Translations under genes and position numbers: made by a program
Assembly: GCA_017507005.1 (NCBI GenBank)
Contig: JAFWBT010000029.1
Span: forward strand, 1-64,000
Reading direction: 5' to 3'
Length of the DNA stretch: 64,000 nucleotides
Source of the DNA: Clostridia bacterium
Lineage (GTDB): Bacteria; Bacillota; Clostridia; Christensenellales; Borkfalkiaceae
In this document: positions 32,748 through 41,206 of the stretch, piece after piece
How positions within the stretch are numbered: the first letter of the stretch is position 1
Layout: each line of letters opens with the position of its first letter
The notes under the pieces: generated by a model
The model's database searches: none
Seen by the model: the letters and a program-made list of their open reading frames with translations, nothing else
What the model was told of the DNA's origin: nothing

Positions 32748-34130
32748 TTACAGCTTCAACGTGCTACGTTCGTCTTTCGCCGTTTCTTTTACGAGCGCAT
32801 CCAGCTCGTCCTCGCCCATAACCGTCGTTCTGCCGTCCGCGTACAAGCCGTCGATTTTCGCTTTCAATTCCTGCACCAACCAATCGTGTTTGGTCACGTA
32901 TTTTTCGACCGGCAGCTTGTAATGCTTGTTCACCCAATACGCAATCCCTGCCAAGCCCGAAGTGTTGGAAATAGATACTTCCGCAGGACGGTTCAAGATT
33001 TTTTCCGTATCAAAAATATTATAAATTTCCGCATCTTTCATCATACCGTCGGCGTGAATCCCTGCACGCGTAAGATTGAACGCGCTACCCACAAACGGCG
33101 TCATCGGCGGAATATCGTAACCGAGTTCTTTTTCAAAATATTCAGCAATCTCCGTAATCGCCGTCGTATCCATACCGTCCAGCGTACCCCTAAGCGACGC
33201 GTATTGCATTACCATTGCTTCCAAAGGCACGTTCCCCGTACGCTCGCCGATACCAAGGAGCGAACAGTTTACACCGCTCGCGCCGAACAACCACGCGCTC
33301 ACCGCGTTCGCTACGCCCATATAGAAATCGTTATGACCGTGCCATTCCAGCATTTCCGAGGTAACGTCCGAATAATGGTGCAAGCCGTAAACAAGCCCGG
33401 GCACGCTACGAGGGGGCGCTGCACCCGCAAACGGTACTCCATAGCCCATCGTATCGCACATACGAATTTTAACGGGTACGTTCGCCTCGCGAGAAAGCTC
33501 TACCAAAGCGTTGACAAAAGGTACGACGAAACCGTACAAATCTGCCCTCGTCAAGTCTTCCAAATGACAGCGCGGCGAAATGCCCGCCTCAAACGCCTGC
33601 TTTACGACGCCAAGGTAATGATCGAACGCCTGCTTTCTCGTCATATTCAGCTTTTTGAAAATATGATAATCGGAACAGCTAACGAGAATACCCGTCTCCT
33701 TAATCCCGATATCGTGTACCAGCTCAAAGTCCTCTTTCTTCGCACGTATCCACGTCGTAATTTCGGGGAATTTATAGCCCAGAGCCATACATTGTTCGAG
33801 TGCTTCTCTGTCCTTTTTCGTGTATACGAAAAATTCACTCTGACGAATAATCCCTTTCGGACCGCCAAGACGGGCAATCAGCTTGTAAATATCCACAATC
33901 TGTTTCGTCGTATACGGCGCGCGCGATTGCTGACCGTCACGGAACGTCGTGTCCGTAATCCAAATTTCTTTGGGCATATTCATCGGCACACGGCGGTGGT
34001 TGAACGACGTCTTGGGAATTTCGTCGTACGGGTATATGTCGCGGAACAAATTCGCGTTCGCAACGTCTTGTAGCTCGTACTTGTACTGATCCTGCTCTAA
34101 CAGGTTGCTCATAGGGTTAAATTCTACCAT
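32748..34130 (-). CDS. Re-citrate synthase (HMG-lyase/homocitrate synthase-like)
   Basis: 460 residues of the DRE-TIM barrel superfamily: DTTFRDGQQSRAPYT (metal and base), GGPKGIIRQSEFFVYTKKDREAL, ISPRCHLEDLTRADLYGF, RMCDTMGYGVPFAGAAPPRSVP, LEWHGHNDFYMGVANA and LGIGERTGNVPLEAMV. The first two and GYGVPFAGAA distinguish Re-citrate synthase, known from Clostridium kluyveri and Syntrophus, from isopropylmalate and homocitrate synthases. It condenses acetyl-CoA with oxaloacetate to citrate with opposite stereochemistry to ordinary citrate synthase. First gene of the operon, with GAGGAAAG before the ATG and a consensus promoter. No ordinary (Si) citrate synthase is in the window. Confidence 0.87.
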   Translation of the reverse strand: MVEFNPMSNLLEQDQYKYELQDVANANLFRDIYPYDEIPKTSFNHRRVPMNMPKEIWITDTTFRDGQQSRAPYTTKQIVDIYKLIARLGGPKGIIRQSEFFVYTKKDREALEQCMALGYKFPEITTWIRAKKEDFELVHDIGIKETGILVSCSDYHIFKKLNMTRKQAFDHYLGVVKQAFEAGISPRCHLEDLTRADLYGFVVPFVNALVELSREANVPVKIRMCDTMGYGVPFAGAAPPRSVPGLVYGLHHYSDVTSEMLEWHGHNDFYMGVANAVSAWLFGASGVNCSLLGIGERTGNVPLEAMVMQYASLRGTLDGMDTTAITEIAEYFEKELGYDIPPMTPFVGSAFNLTRAGIHADGMMKDAEIYNIFDTEKILNRPAEVSISNTSGLAGIAYWVNKHYKLPVEKYVTKHDWLVQELKAKIDGLYADGRTTVMGEDELDALVKETAKDERSTLKL

Positions 34131-34195
34131 ATTCTTTCCTCTTTTTTGACATTTTATTTTTTCGATTAAACCATTGTGTTTTATTCAATAAATCG

Positions 34196-34224
34196 ATTAT
34201 ACATAAAAAATATGAAGTTGTCAA
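34196..34224 (-). promoter_or_regulatory. Consensus promoter of the citrate operon
   Basis: TTGACA (34219-34224), 17-base spacer, TATAAT (34196-34201) on the minus strand. The leader is about 60 bases without obvious structure. Confidence 0.85.
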
Positions 34225-34313
34225 GGATTTGAAGGGCAAAATTGATTTTCTTCTTCAAAAATAAGCAATTTTTTTATGTTTTATCTCTTGTGTTTGTTAC
34301 GTTTTGCAAAAAA

Positions 34314-34342
34314 TTGCGTCCGTCAAGAAACACTTAACGGAC
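34314..34342 (-). terminator. Terminator after the SDR gene
   Basis: An 11-bp stem with one G-U (CGTCCGTTAAG/CTTGACGGACG on the minus strand), followed by CAATTTTTTG. It lies nine bases after the SDR stop. Confidence 0.75.
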
Positions 34343-34350
34343 GTTCGGTA

Positions 34351-35160
34351 TTAAAAGGCGTCTTTGGATATTTTACTCCAACGCTTTGCGATAAAACGCA
34401 GTCGCCACGAGGTAGGCAGCCAAGCCGTCGATACGCGCATAACTTTGTTCCAAAACCCCACCACTACCTTGCGTTTGTTTTTCGCGACGGCGTTTAAGGA
34501 CGCGCGCGCCACCGATTGAGGAGATTTTGCGGCGAGCCTGCCCCACAAGCCTTGCCCTTGGATTTGTTCTTTCACGTCCTCGCGCGTGGGCATTGCCCCA
34601 GGCAATATCGCCGTGACAAATACGCCCTTGCCTTTCATTTCCTCACGCAGAGCCGTCGAAAAGGACGTCAATGCGCCTTTCGTTGCGCTGTATATTGCAA
34701 AATACGGCATAGGATAGATACCCGATACGCTGGAAATATTGACGATATGCAATTTTTTCGCTTTGTTTTCTATCGCAAAACGGCAGGTGGATACAGCCGC
34801 TTCGAAATTGACGCGCGTCTGAAACGCTATCTTTTCCTGCGTATATTCCATCAAGCCCTTTTGTATATCCGCCCCTGCAACGTTGACGAGAAGAGAAATT
34901 TTCAATCCGTCCCTTTCTATCCCTGCATACAGGCTCTTTCTATCGTCTAACGAGGACAAATCCGCTGCGTATACACGAATATCCAGCGCGGAATATTTTG
35001 CTTGCGTTTCCGCTTTTAACACGCGTAATTTTTCCTCACTGCGCCCCGTTAAAATCAAATCGTAGCCACGCTCTGCCGTCTCGAAAACGAACGCCTTGCC
35101 CAAGCCGCCCGTTGCGCCCGTAATCAGTGCGTAGCCTTTTTTTTCTGACGTTGCGTTCAT
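34351..35160 (-). CDS. Short-chain dehydrogenase/reductase
   Basis: 269 residues from the ATG at 35160 (AAGGCGGTG upstream; an earlier start would lie inside the preceding gene). Classical SDR marks are ALITGATGGLGKAF (cofactor), DLILTGRSEEKL, NVAGADIQ, the catalytic serine in VNISSVSGIYPMPYFAIYSATKGAL with YxxxK, and ILPGAMPT. The Arg of TGRSEEKL after beta-2 favours NADP(H). The C-terminal 40 residues are basic and hydrophobic (WNKVMRVSTAWLPTSWRLRFIAKRW), as in SDRs that lie against membranes. Substrate unknown. Last gene of a three-gene transcript with the PLP protein and the papain-fold protein. Confidence 0.85.
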   Translation of the reverse strand: MNATSEKKGYALITGATGGLGKAFVFETAERGYDLILTGRSEEKLRVLKAETQAKYSALDIRVYAADLSSLDDRKSLYAGIERDGLKISLLVNVAGADIQKGLMEYTQEKIAFQTRVNFEAAVSTCRFAIENKAKKLHIVNISSVSGIYPMPYFAIYSATKGALTSFSTALREEMKGKGVFVTAILPGAMPTREDVKEQIQGQGLWGRLAAKSPQSVARASLNAVAKNKRKVVVGFWNKVMRVSTAWLPTSWRLRFIAKRWSKISKDAF

Positions 35161-35164
35161 ATCT

Positions 35165-36121
35165 TTACACCGCCTTTCCCCAAGGTTTTTCCAAATCAAA
35201 GCCGTACGCTTGTACCACCTCTACGTGCTTAGATAAAACCATATCCTGCGGCTTTACGATTGCGCCGCCGTTGGAATCGAGGTCTAATCCAAACCGCTTA
35301 TACGCATACCAAACGAGATGGGCGCATTGCGAGCGTTTGATTCTCTTTGCGTTATATTTTTCGTAGAAAATACCGATTGTAAAACGGTATGGTATCCCCA
35401 ACAAATTTTGCTTGGCGTAGGATACGATTTCTTGTTTTTTCTCGTCGTCCAAGTTCGGGCGCACGATAAGAAAATTCGCCAAATTTGAAAAGGTGTCAAT
35501 GGAATTAAATTCACTGTCCACACCAGGGCCTATCGACTCTACCAAAATTCCGCCCGCACCGTCCACGATAAGCGCGGCGTGACCGTAACGCAGCCACGAA
35601 ACGCGCGTCGTTGCCGATACGATAATGTCGCCGTCCCGCACGAACGCCATGGGCGCGTGACCGTCTATTTCTTCTAAATACGTAAACGGATTAAAACGAT
35701 GGCTCGTCACCTTTTGCTTTTTGAATAGGAAATTTTGTATTTGTAAAATACGCTGCGTACCCGCCTCCGAACGCATATCGTCTATTGCGAGCCGCGTCAA
35801 GCCCGTCTGCCAATACAGCGTGTCGTAATCTTCGTCGGTAAGCTCCGTCTTTTCTAAAATGGGAAGAATATTTATCTTTTCATAATCGGGTGTCCAATGC
35901 TCCCACGAGTATTGCGTATACCATACCCCGATTTGTAAAAATAACAACACCGCCGCAACTAGCACCGCAAACGAACAAAGAACGATTTTCCAACGTTTAC
36001 GTTTTATTGTCGCCTTATCTAGCGTCGCTTTATTTACCGCCGCGCTCTCTTCATTTTCTATGTTTTCGTCAGGTTTTTCCGCCTTATCTGCGGCGTTTTC
36101 TTGCTCGTTAGTTCGTTCCAT
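35165..36121 (-). CDS. Membrane-anchored permuted papain-fold (YiiX/NlpC-P60-like) enzyme
   Basis: 318 residues from the ATG at 36121. An acidic N-terminal 40 residues precede one membrane helix (KIVLCSFAVLVAAVLLFLQIGVWY), then an outer domain. The catalytic His appears first in GDIIVSATTRVSWLRYGHAALIVDG and the Cys later in RSQCAHLVWYAYKRFGLD. That order defines circularly permuted NlpC/P60-like amidases such as YiiX. Such enzymes act on cell-wall peptides or lipids; the substrate here is unknown. It overlaps the end of the PLP-protein gene by 14 bases and is followed by the SDR gene. No sortase or SH3b targeting domain is present. Confidence 0.75.
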   Translation of the reverse strand: MERTNEQENAADKAEKPDENIENEESAAVNKATLDKATIKRKRWKIVLCSFAVLVAAVLLFLQIGVWYTQYSWEHWTPDYEKINILPILEKTELTDEDYDTLYWQTGLTRLAIDDMRSEAGTQRILQIQNFLFKKQKVTSHRFNPFTYLEEIDGHAPMAFVRDGDIIVSATTRVSWLRYGHAALIVDGAGGILVESIGPGVDSEFNSIDTFSNLANFLIVRPNLDDEKKQEIVSYAKQNLLGIPYRFTIGIFYEKYNAKRIKRSQCAHLVWYAYKRFGLDLDSNGGAIVKPQDMVLSKHVEVVQAYGFDLEKPWGKAV

Positions 36122-36785
36122 AGTTCCTCGCCCCGAAAATGGTAGAGCCAACACGGATTACGTTGCTGCCCTCTTCCACACACAAAGCGTAATCGCCGCT
36201 CATACCCATAGATAAATATGCAACCTCTGACGATTGCGTTTTTGCCCAGTCGTACAAACGACGCATTTTTTGCACCAACGAGCGAAGCAGGCTCTCATCG
36301 TCCGATTCGGGCAGCATTGCCATAAAGCCTTTCACTTTCAATCCCGCCGTCGCGTTCAAACGCAAAAACACCTCTTTCGCCTCGTCGTACGTATAGCCGC
36401 CCTTGCTCTCCTCCGCGCCGATATTGATTTGGATTAAGATATTAGAAACCAACCCTGCGTTTTGTGAACGTTTCGCTAGCTCTGCCGCCAATTCTTCCCT
36501 ATCGCACGAGTGATACAAATCAATCTTGCCCAGAAGATATTTAATCTTATTCGTCTGCAAATGCCCGATAAAATGGCGAGGACAAGGCAACAACGCCTCG
36601 TTTTTATCACGAAACTCCTGCGGTTTGTTTTCAGCCACGGCATCCACGCCTGCCTCTATCGCCTCGTTAATCGCCTCAGCCGTTTGCGTTTTCGTCGCCG
36701 CCACGAGCAACACTTTCTCCCCATAGCCGTTCCCTTTCGCTATCTCTTCCTTTATCGCTTGCACTCTTTTCGTAATCTCGCCCAC
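36108..36785 (-). CDS. YggS-family pyridoxal-phosphate homeostasis protein
   Basis: 225 residues from the GTG at 36785, which has CGAGGTGG five bases upstream. A TTG further up (36848) is actually the -35 box of the promoter, so it cannot be the start. The fold is the alanine racemase N-terminal barrel: LLVAATKTQ with the PLP lysine, AVAENKPQEF, HFIGHLQTNKIKYLL, HSCDRE, LIQINIGAEESKGGY, MAMLPE, LSMGMSGDYALCVEEGSNVIRVGSTIFG. YggS proteins bind PLP and balance vitamin B6 and amino-acid pools without known catalysis. It is usually found near sepF/ftsZ in Bacillota; here it heads a different small operon. Confidence 0.9.
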   Translation of the reverse strand: MGEITKRVQAIKEEIAKGNGYGEKVLLVAATKTQTAEAINEAIEAGVDAVAENKPQEFRDKNEALLPCPRHFIGHLQTNKIKYLLGKIDLYHSCDREELAAELAKRSQNAGLVSNILIQINIGAEESKGGYTYDEAKEVFLRLNATAGLKVKGFMAMLPESDDESLLRSLVQKMRRLYDWAKTQSSEVAYLSMGMSGDYALCVEEGSNVIRVGSTIFGARNYGTN

Positions 36786-36819
36786 GCGCGCCACCTCGTT
36801 TCTTTTTTGATACTTTTTC

Positions 36820-36848
36820 AGTATACTCCTTTTTCTTCGTTTTGTCAA
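36820..36848 (-). promoter_or_regulatory. Promoter of the yggS-type operon
   Basis: TTGACA (36843-36848), 17-base spacer, TATACT (36820-36825) on the minus strand. It fixes the gene start downstream of 36813. Confidence 0.8.
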
Positions 36849-36915
36849 CTACTCCCTCGCCGTCCGTGTAAAACAAAAAACTTTCTCTTTTTTTGAATTT
36901 TTTTGCTCCATTTAC

Positions 36916-36944
36916 TTGCATTTTTAAATCAATGGCGTTATAAT
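36916..36944 (+). promoter_or_regulatory. Promoter of the LysR-type regulator
   Basis: TTGCAT (36916-36921), 17-base spacer, TATAAT (36939-36944) on the plus strand. The leader to the ATG is about 36 bases. Confidence 0.75.
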
Positions 36945-36986
36945 AAAAACAATAGATAAATTCGATAAGGGCAATCGGTTTCTTTA

Positions 36987-37847
36987 ATGAATACAGAAGA
37001 ACTTAAAACATTTATATTTTTATCGAAAGTAAAGAACTTCACGCTGGCGGCAGAACAGCTGTACATAGCGCAATCGACGGTGACGAACCGCATTAGCGAG
37101 CTGGAAAAAGAAGTGGGTAAAAAGCTGTTTTCCAGAGGAGCGAAAACGGTGACGCTGACGGAAGCAGGCGAGATTTTCTTGCGGTATGCCGAGCGTATTC
37201 TCGAGCTGCAAAATACGTCCATTGAGGAAATGAACGCGCTGTCTAGCCACAGCCGTAAATTTTCTATCGGTGCCATCAACGCTTCTTACGAGACGTACGT
37301 TAAGCCGCTCGTGGACGAGTGTTTGAAAAATAACGCAATCACCTCTATCAAAGTGATGCTTGGTCACTCGCTCGATTTGATTCAGCTGTTGCAGGATAAT
37401 ATGCTGGATATGGTATTCTCCGCAATTCCTTTAAAGCGTGCCGGCTATGCCTGCGACGTTTACGATACCGACCGCGTTGCGCTCGTTTGTCAAAAGGGTA
37501 AAAACGAATACCCCAACGGCATTACGAAAGCACAGCTGTGTAAAATCCCCTATCTTATGTGCGATCTTACGCTGAGCGAAGCGGGCTTGTTTATCCGTTC
37601 GCTCTTCCCTAAGAATCATATTTTCCGTTTGGACGTAGACAACTCGTCCAAGCTCCTGCCCTATCTTGAAAACGGCTTGGGCTATTCCTTTATGCCTTAC
37701 AAGTTGGTAAAGGAAAAGCTGGAAAGCGGTGTTTTGGAAGAAGTGTCTTTGAAAGATTTCACGGCGCCCAACGTCACCACCTATCTTTTGTATAGACAAA
37801 ATTACGATATTTCCCGTTTCTTGGAAAACCGTTTCGACAGAGAATAA
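36987..37847 (+). CDS. LysR-family transcriptional regulator
   Basis: 286 residues. The N-terminal winged helix MNTEELKTFIFLSKVKNFTLAAEQLYIAQSTVTNRISELEKEVGKKLFSR is a textbook LysR domain, followed by the LTEAGEIFLRYAERIL linker helix and a two-lobed periplasmic-binding-like effector domain. LysR proteins usually control a divergent neighbour, and the operon starting with the yggS-type gene is divergent with promoters about 70 bases apart, so that is the first target to consider. Only AAGGG about 18 bases upstream could be the ribosome site, so translation may be weak. Effector unknown. Confidence 0.9.
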   Translation: MNTEELKTFIFLSKVKNFTLAAEQLYIAQSTVTNRISELEKEVGKKLFSRGAKTVTLTEAGEIFLRYAERILELQNTSIEEMNALSSHSRKFSIGAINASYETYVKPLVDECLKNNAITSIKVMLGHSLDLIQLLQDNMLDMVFSAIPLKRAGYACDVYDTDRVALVCQKGKNEYPNGITKAQLCKIPYLMCDLTLSEAGLFIRSLFPKNHIFRLDVDNSSKLLPYLENGLGYSFMPYKLVKEKLESGVLEEVSLKDFTAPNVTTYLLYRQNYDISRFLENRFDRE

Positions 37848-37861
37848 GCATACGTATAAAA

Positions 37862-37900
37862 AAATTACAGCCGACCTTTTTGGAGGTACGGCTGTTTTTT
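37862..37900. terminator. Bidirectional terminator between the LysR and GNAT genes
   Basis: ACAGCCG and CGGCTGT arms (37867-37873 and 37889-37895) with T6 on the plus side and an A/T-rich flank on the minus side, between convergent genes. Confidence 0.8.
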
Positions 37901-37932
37901 ATGCTCATTTATTCTTTTATATCGCTTTGAAT

Positions 37933-39054
37933 TTATAAAGTCTTGATATACGAACGACGGCGTTTGTGGTGGATACAATCAAAATGTTTCCACACCGCTT
38001 GGATATTCGTATTGGATTCAAGATTGAGGTTGGTTTCCAAATACTGTACGTTTTCATCCGAAAGCATTTCTTGCAGCACCGTCATAATAAACGCGCTCAA
38101 GCCCGACTTACGGTATTTCGGCAAAATGCCAACTAAACCCAAATCGATAGTATCAGGCTTCTTCACGGCGCGAAGCAAACGCACCAAACAAGCAGGCGTC
38201 AATCTGCCACCGCTCTTTTGTAACGCTTTGCCAATCCCTGGCAGACAAAGCCCGAACGCCACAACGTTTTCGTCCTCGTCGCATACGACCATAATGTATT
38301 TTCTATTGAGAATCAGATTAAACTGATCGACCATCTGTTTCTTCATTTCCATCGTGAACGGCACCGTACCGTAGAGGTCTTTATAACACTCATCGATACA
38401 TTTGAAAATACCGTCGCCGTATTTCTTGATGAACGCGCCTTTTTTCATATTTTCGCCGCCGATATGCAAATGGTTGCGTTCCATAGCGCGATTTACTAAT
38501 TTTTGCAGGCGGTCGTCCTCTTTGAGCATTGCAAACAAGCGAGATTCCACCCAATCGACGTCTTTTACGTAGCCGCAACCCTCAATCAGCGCACCGTAAT
38601 AGGGATAGTTGTACTGTTCTTCAAAGGTGGACAGATACTCAAAGCCCTCAATCAGCAAACCCTCGCGTTCAAGGTCGCTATACCCCAAAGGCCCGACGAT
38701 TTCTTGCATTTTATTCGCGCGCCCCCAATCCTCCACCGCATTAAACAGTGCCGTTGCCACTTCTTGGTCTTCTTCGCAATCAAAACGGGTAAAACGCACC
38801 TGCTTCGTGGCGTGGATTTCGTTGTACTGATTTTGTATAATCCCTTGAATACGCCCGACGGTTTTGCCGTCCTTTTGCGCGATATAGAAAACGGATTTAC
38901 ACGTTTTATTGTAGATGTTTTTATCCGTAAACAAATTCTTTTCGTCACCGTAAAGAGGCGGCACGAAATAGGGATTTCCCTTATACATACGCAAGGGATA
39001 TTCGATAAATTCTTTTTGCAGTTTTTTCGTCGTTGCTTCGATAATTTGTATCAT
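37933..39054 (-). CDS. GNAT-fold N-acetyltransferase-like protein
   Basis: 373 residues, about twice the usual GNAT size. The N-terminal half has FIEYPLRMYKGNPYFVPPLYGDEKNLF and KTVGRIQGIIQNQYNE (a GNAT beta strand), then VGPLGYSDLEREGLLIEGFEYLSTFEEQYNYPYY. The C-terminal half has YIMVVCDEDENVVAFGLCLPGIG and DLGLVGILPKYRKSGLSAFI, where an acetyl-CoA loop would lie. I know such two-domain proteins only as uncharacterised clostridial GNAT proteins. Substrate unknown. It is monocistronic, with its own promoter. Confidence 0.72.
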   Translation of the reverse strand: MIQIIEATTKKLQKEFIEYPLRMYKGNPYFVPPLYGDEKNLFTDKNIYNKTCKSVFYIAQKDGKTVGRIQGIIQNQYNEIHATKQVRFTRFDCEEDQEVATALFNAVEDWGRANKMQEIVGPLGYSDLEREGLLIEGFEYLSTFEEQYNYPYYGALIEGCGYVKDVDWVESRLFAMLKEDDRLQKLVNRAMERNHLHIGGENMKKGAFIKKYGDGIFKCIDECYKDLYGTVPFTMEMKKQMVDQFNLILNRKYIMVVCDEDENVVAFGLCLPGIGKALQKSGGRLTPACLVRLLRAVKKPDTIDLGLVGILPKYRKSGLSAFIMTVLQEMLSDENVQYLETNLNLESNTNIQAVWKHFDCIHHKRRRSYIKTL

Positions 39055-39096
39055 AAACGATAGTTCCTTTACGCAAAACGATTTTTTTCGACATAT

Positions 39097-39125
39097 ATTT
39101 TACCACTTTTTACGATTTTAGTCAA
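39097..39125 (-). promoter_or_regulatory. Promoter of the GNAT-fold gene
   Basis: TTGACT (39120-39125), 17-base spacer, TAAAAT (39097-39102) on the minus strand. Confidence 0.75.
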
Positions 39126-39145
39126 GTATCTTTCACTTTTTTGTT

Positions 39146-39182
39146 AAAAAAAAGACAGGCTGTAAAAAACCTGTCCTTTTTT
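39146..39182 (-). terminator. Terminator after the GH115-like gene
   Basis: GACAGG and CCTGTC arms (39154-39159 and 39170-39175) with long A and T tracts on the outer sides, right after the stop at 39191. Confidence 0.75.
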
Positions 39183-39190
39183 AATTGTAT

Positions 39191-41164
39191 TTATTTATAT
39201 TCGGGCGTTTGTCCAAGCAACCGTCTGCTATCGTACAGCCGTTGTTTTACGTCCATTTTCAGCTCGCCGCGATACCAATGCTCGAAATCACCATACTCGG
39301 CGCATTTGCGTAAGGAAAGATATTCCTCCAAGCTCTCGCACGCCTTATCTAACGTCGAGCGCATATTCTCGTTGTCGTTGCTATCGTAATAGCTTTTCGC
39401 CTCGTACACGCCAACAAACCAGCGATAAAGATGCGCTAACGTCTGTGCGTAAAGCCACCATTTACATTGCACGTGCCGCCGTAATCCGTCTCTAAGCCCC
39501 TCGCTCCATTTCTCCAAATCGTTCGCTATCTTTTCATACTTTGGAGCGGCTTTTTTTAATACTTCGTACATTTTTTCGTACAATTCCGTCGGAAATTTAG
39601 CGCGAAAATAATGGAGCATATCCCTGCCACGCGCCAAAATTAAACCGTCTTTTACGATAAAATTCTTGACGTTGGGGCTTATTTCTTCGTAATCGTAATT
39701 GAAATAATTTGCGTGTACGTATTGCAAATCTTTCGTTTCCAAATACGGCATTTCGTCAAAATACGCCTTAACGAACGACTCGGCTTTCGTTGCTTCGTCG
39801 CCAAAGACAGCGCAATATTCCTCTAAATATTTAGCTTTGGTAAACGCGTCGAAATTCCACAGCATTTCCGCGTAGGCTTGCATTTCAAACACAAATTCGC
39901 GGACGTTGGAAACGTTTAATATGAAATACGCATCGTCGCCTTTTTCTTTGGCTCTTTTAATATTATAATACAGCTTGTCCAGCCCCGTTTGCGGCGCAAG
40001 GTGCGGCCCGATATCATAATATTGCACGTGATAATAAATGCCGTATTGCAAATTATTCAAACGCGGTACGCGGTCGTAATCCTTGCCGTACATTTGGTTT
40101 GGTCCGTTGTCGGAAAAGATAACGATTGTGTCCTTATCCAAATCCAAAACGCCCTTTTCCATCAGCGTCGAGCCTTCCATCCATAGCGTCGAGGAAAAAT
40201 ATTTCGCTCTGCCGTTCGTCGCCGCCTTAACGATTTCCTTTTGCTCTTTTATGGCGTTGCTTATATATGCACCGTACGTTTTCAGCTCCGCTTCCGTCGG
40301 CGTATCTTCTTCCCATACAGGTCTATCTGCCTTACCGCGCAAACCCACCTGCCAAACAACGTTCTCGTATTCCGCCCATTTTTCAGCGTAATATTTCCAG
40401 CCCTCTATCAGTGTTTCAGGCTCGTTAATGTAGGAATAGCTGCCCTCTTTTTGAAATTTTTTACAATAATTTTCAAAGGTAAAATGCGACAAACCAAGCG
40501 GCTCTATATGGTGTTGCGACAGAAAAATACCACGCCGCGCAACACAATCGGCAATCGCTTTTTCAGGCGGATTGTCAATATCCAAAAAAGACGCGGGAAT
40601 TATCAGATTTATCTTTAATCTAAGCGCCGTTTCCACCACTTTTTCTATGGCAGCCACACTCACCGTTATTCCGTAAAACGTATAATCGATACGGCGTATA
40701 CCGCCACCCGTTTTCCAGCCCGTAAGCAAATCTTCGTCGTTGATAAAAATACCACGAAAGCCTACTTTTTGCGGCTTTTCCTTGATATGGATTTCACCGA
40801 TTTCCAAGGCGTCGCGTTTTTCAATTTCTAAATCGTCAAACAAATAACAAGGCGACACGCCGAGTATTTTCTCGCTGAACGTATAAATCCCCCACAGCGT
40901 TCCCAAATAACCGTTTGCCGATATTTTTATTTTCGCGCCGTCGCACGTAATAGAAAATCCCTCGTTTTGCAGGGGATCCGAATCGGCTTGATTTTCCTCA
41001 ATTATGATGCAATGCTCCGTTGCTTCCGCCACAAGCGTGGGCAACTCCGTCAAACGGCTCACCCTTAAAAAGTCTTTTCTTAAATCCTCCACCGCCAAAC
41101 GGACGTAGGGATTGCTATTTTTTAAGCATACGTCAACACAACGATTTTCTTGAAAAAGGAACAT
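39191..41164 (-). CDS. Glycoside hydrolase, GH115 (alpha-glucuronidase)-like
   Basis: 657 residues from the ATG at 41164 (AAGGAGA upstream). The N-terminal domain (GFSITCDGAKIKISANGYLGTLWGIYTFSEKILGVSPCYLFDD) resembles the entry domain of GH115 and GH67 enzymes. The barrel follows: VGFRGIFINDEDLLTGW, LRLKINLIIPASFLDIDNPPEKAIADCVARRGIFLSQHHIEPLGLS, and VVWQVGLRGKADRPVW. GH115 enzymes remove glucuronic acid from xylan; many are larger and secreted, whereas this one has no signal peptide and lacks extra C-terminal domains. It probably acts on imported oligosaccharides. Exact activity is uncertain and no transporter genes are adjacent. Confidence 0.68.
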   Translation of the reverse strand: MFLFQENRCVDVCLKNSNPYVRLAVEDLRKDFLRVSRLTELPTLVAEATEHCIIIEENQADSDPLQNEGFSITCDGAKIKISANGYLGTLWGIYTFSEKILGVSPCYLFDDLEIEKRDALEIGEIHIKEKPQKVGFRGIFINDEDLLTGWKTGGGIRRIDYTFYGITVSVAAIEKVVETALRLKINLIIPASFLDIDNPPEKAIADCVARRGIFLSQHHIEPLGLSHFTFENYCKKFQKEGSYSYINEPETLIEGWKYYAEKWAEYENVVWQVGLRGKADRPVWEEDTPTEAELKTYGAYISNAIKEQKEIVKAATNGRAKYFSSTLWMEGSTLMEKGVLDLDKDTIVIFSDNGPNQMYGKDYDRVPRLNNLQYGIYYHVQYYDIGPHLAPQTGLDKLYYNIKRAKEKGDDAYFILNVSNVREFVFEMQAYAEMLWNFDAFTKAKYLEEYCAVFGDEATKAESFVKAYFDEMPYLETKDLQYVHANYFNYDYEEISPNVKNFIVKDGLILARGRDMLHYFRAKFPTELYEKMYEVLKKAAPKYEKIANDLEKWSEGLRDGLRRHVQCKWWLYAQTLAHLYRWFVGVYEAKSYYDSNDNENMRSTLDKACESLEEYLSLRKCAEYGDFEHWYRGELKMDVKQRLYDSRRLLGQTPEYK

Positions 41165-41194
41165 ACTTTTTCTCCTTGTATTCGCTATACTTTT

Positions 41195-41200
41195 ATTATA
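41195..41200 (-). promoter_or_regulatory. Probable -10 box of the GH115-like gene
   Basis: TATAAT on the minus strand, about 30 bases before the ATG, but the -35 region (TAGATT at 17-base spacing) is poor, so activation by a regulator is possible. Confidence 0.45.
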
Positions 41201-41206
41201 CAACAT

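Noticed and set aside
36786..36848. N-terminal extension of the YggS-type protein
   Set aside because: The in-frame TTG at 36848 is the first triplet of the -35 box, so this stretch is promoter and leader.
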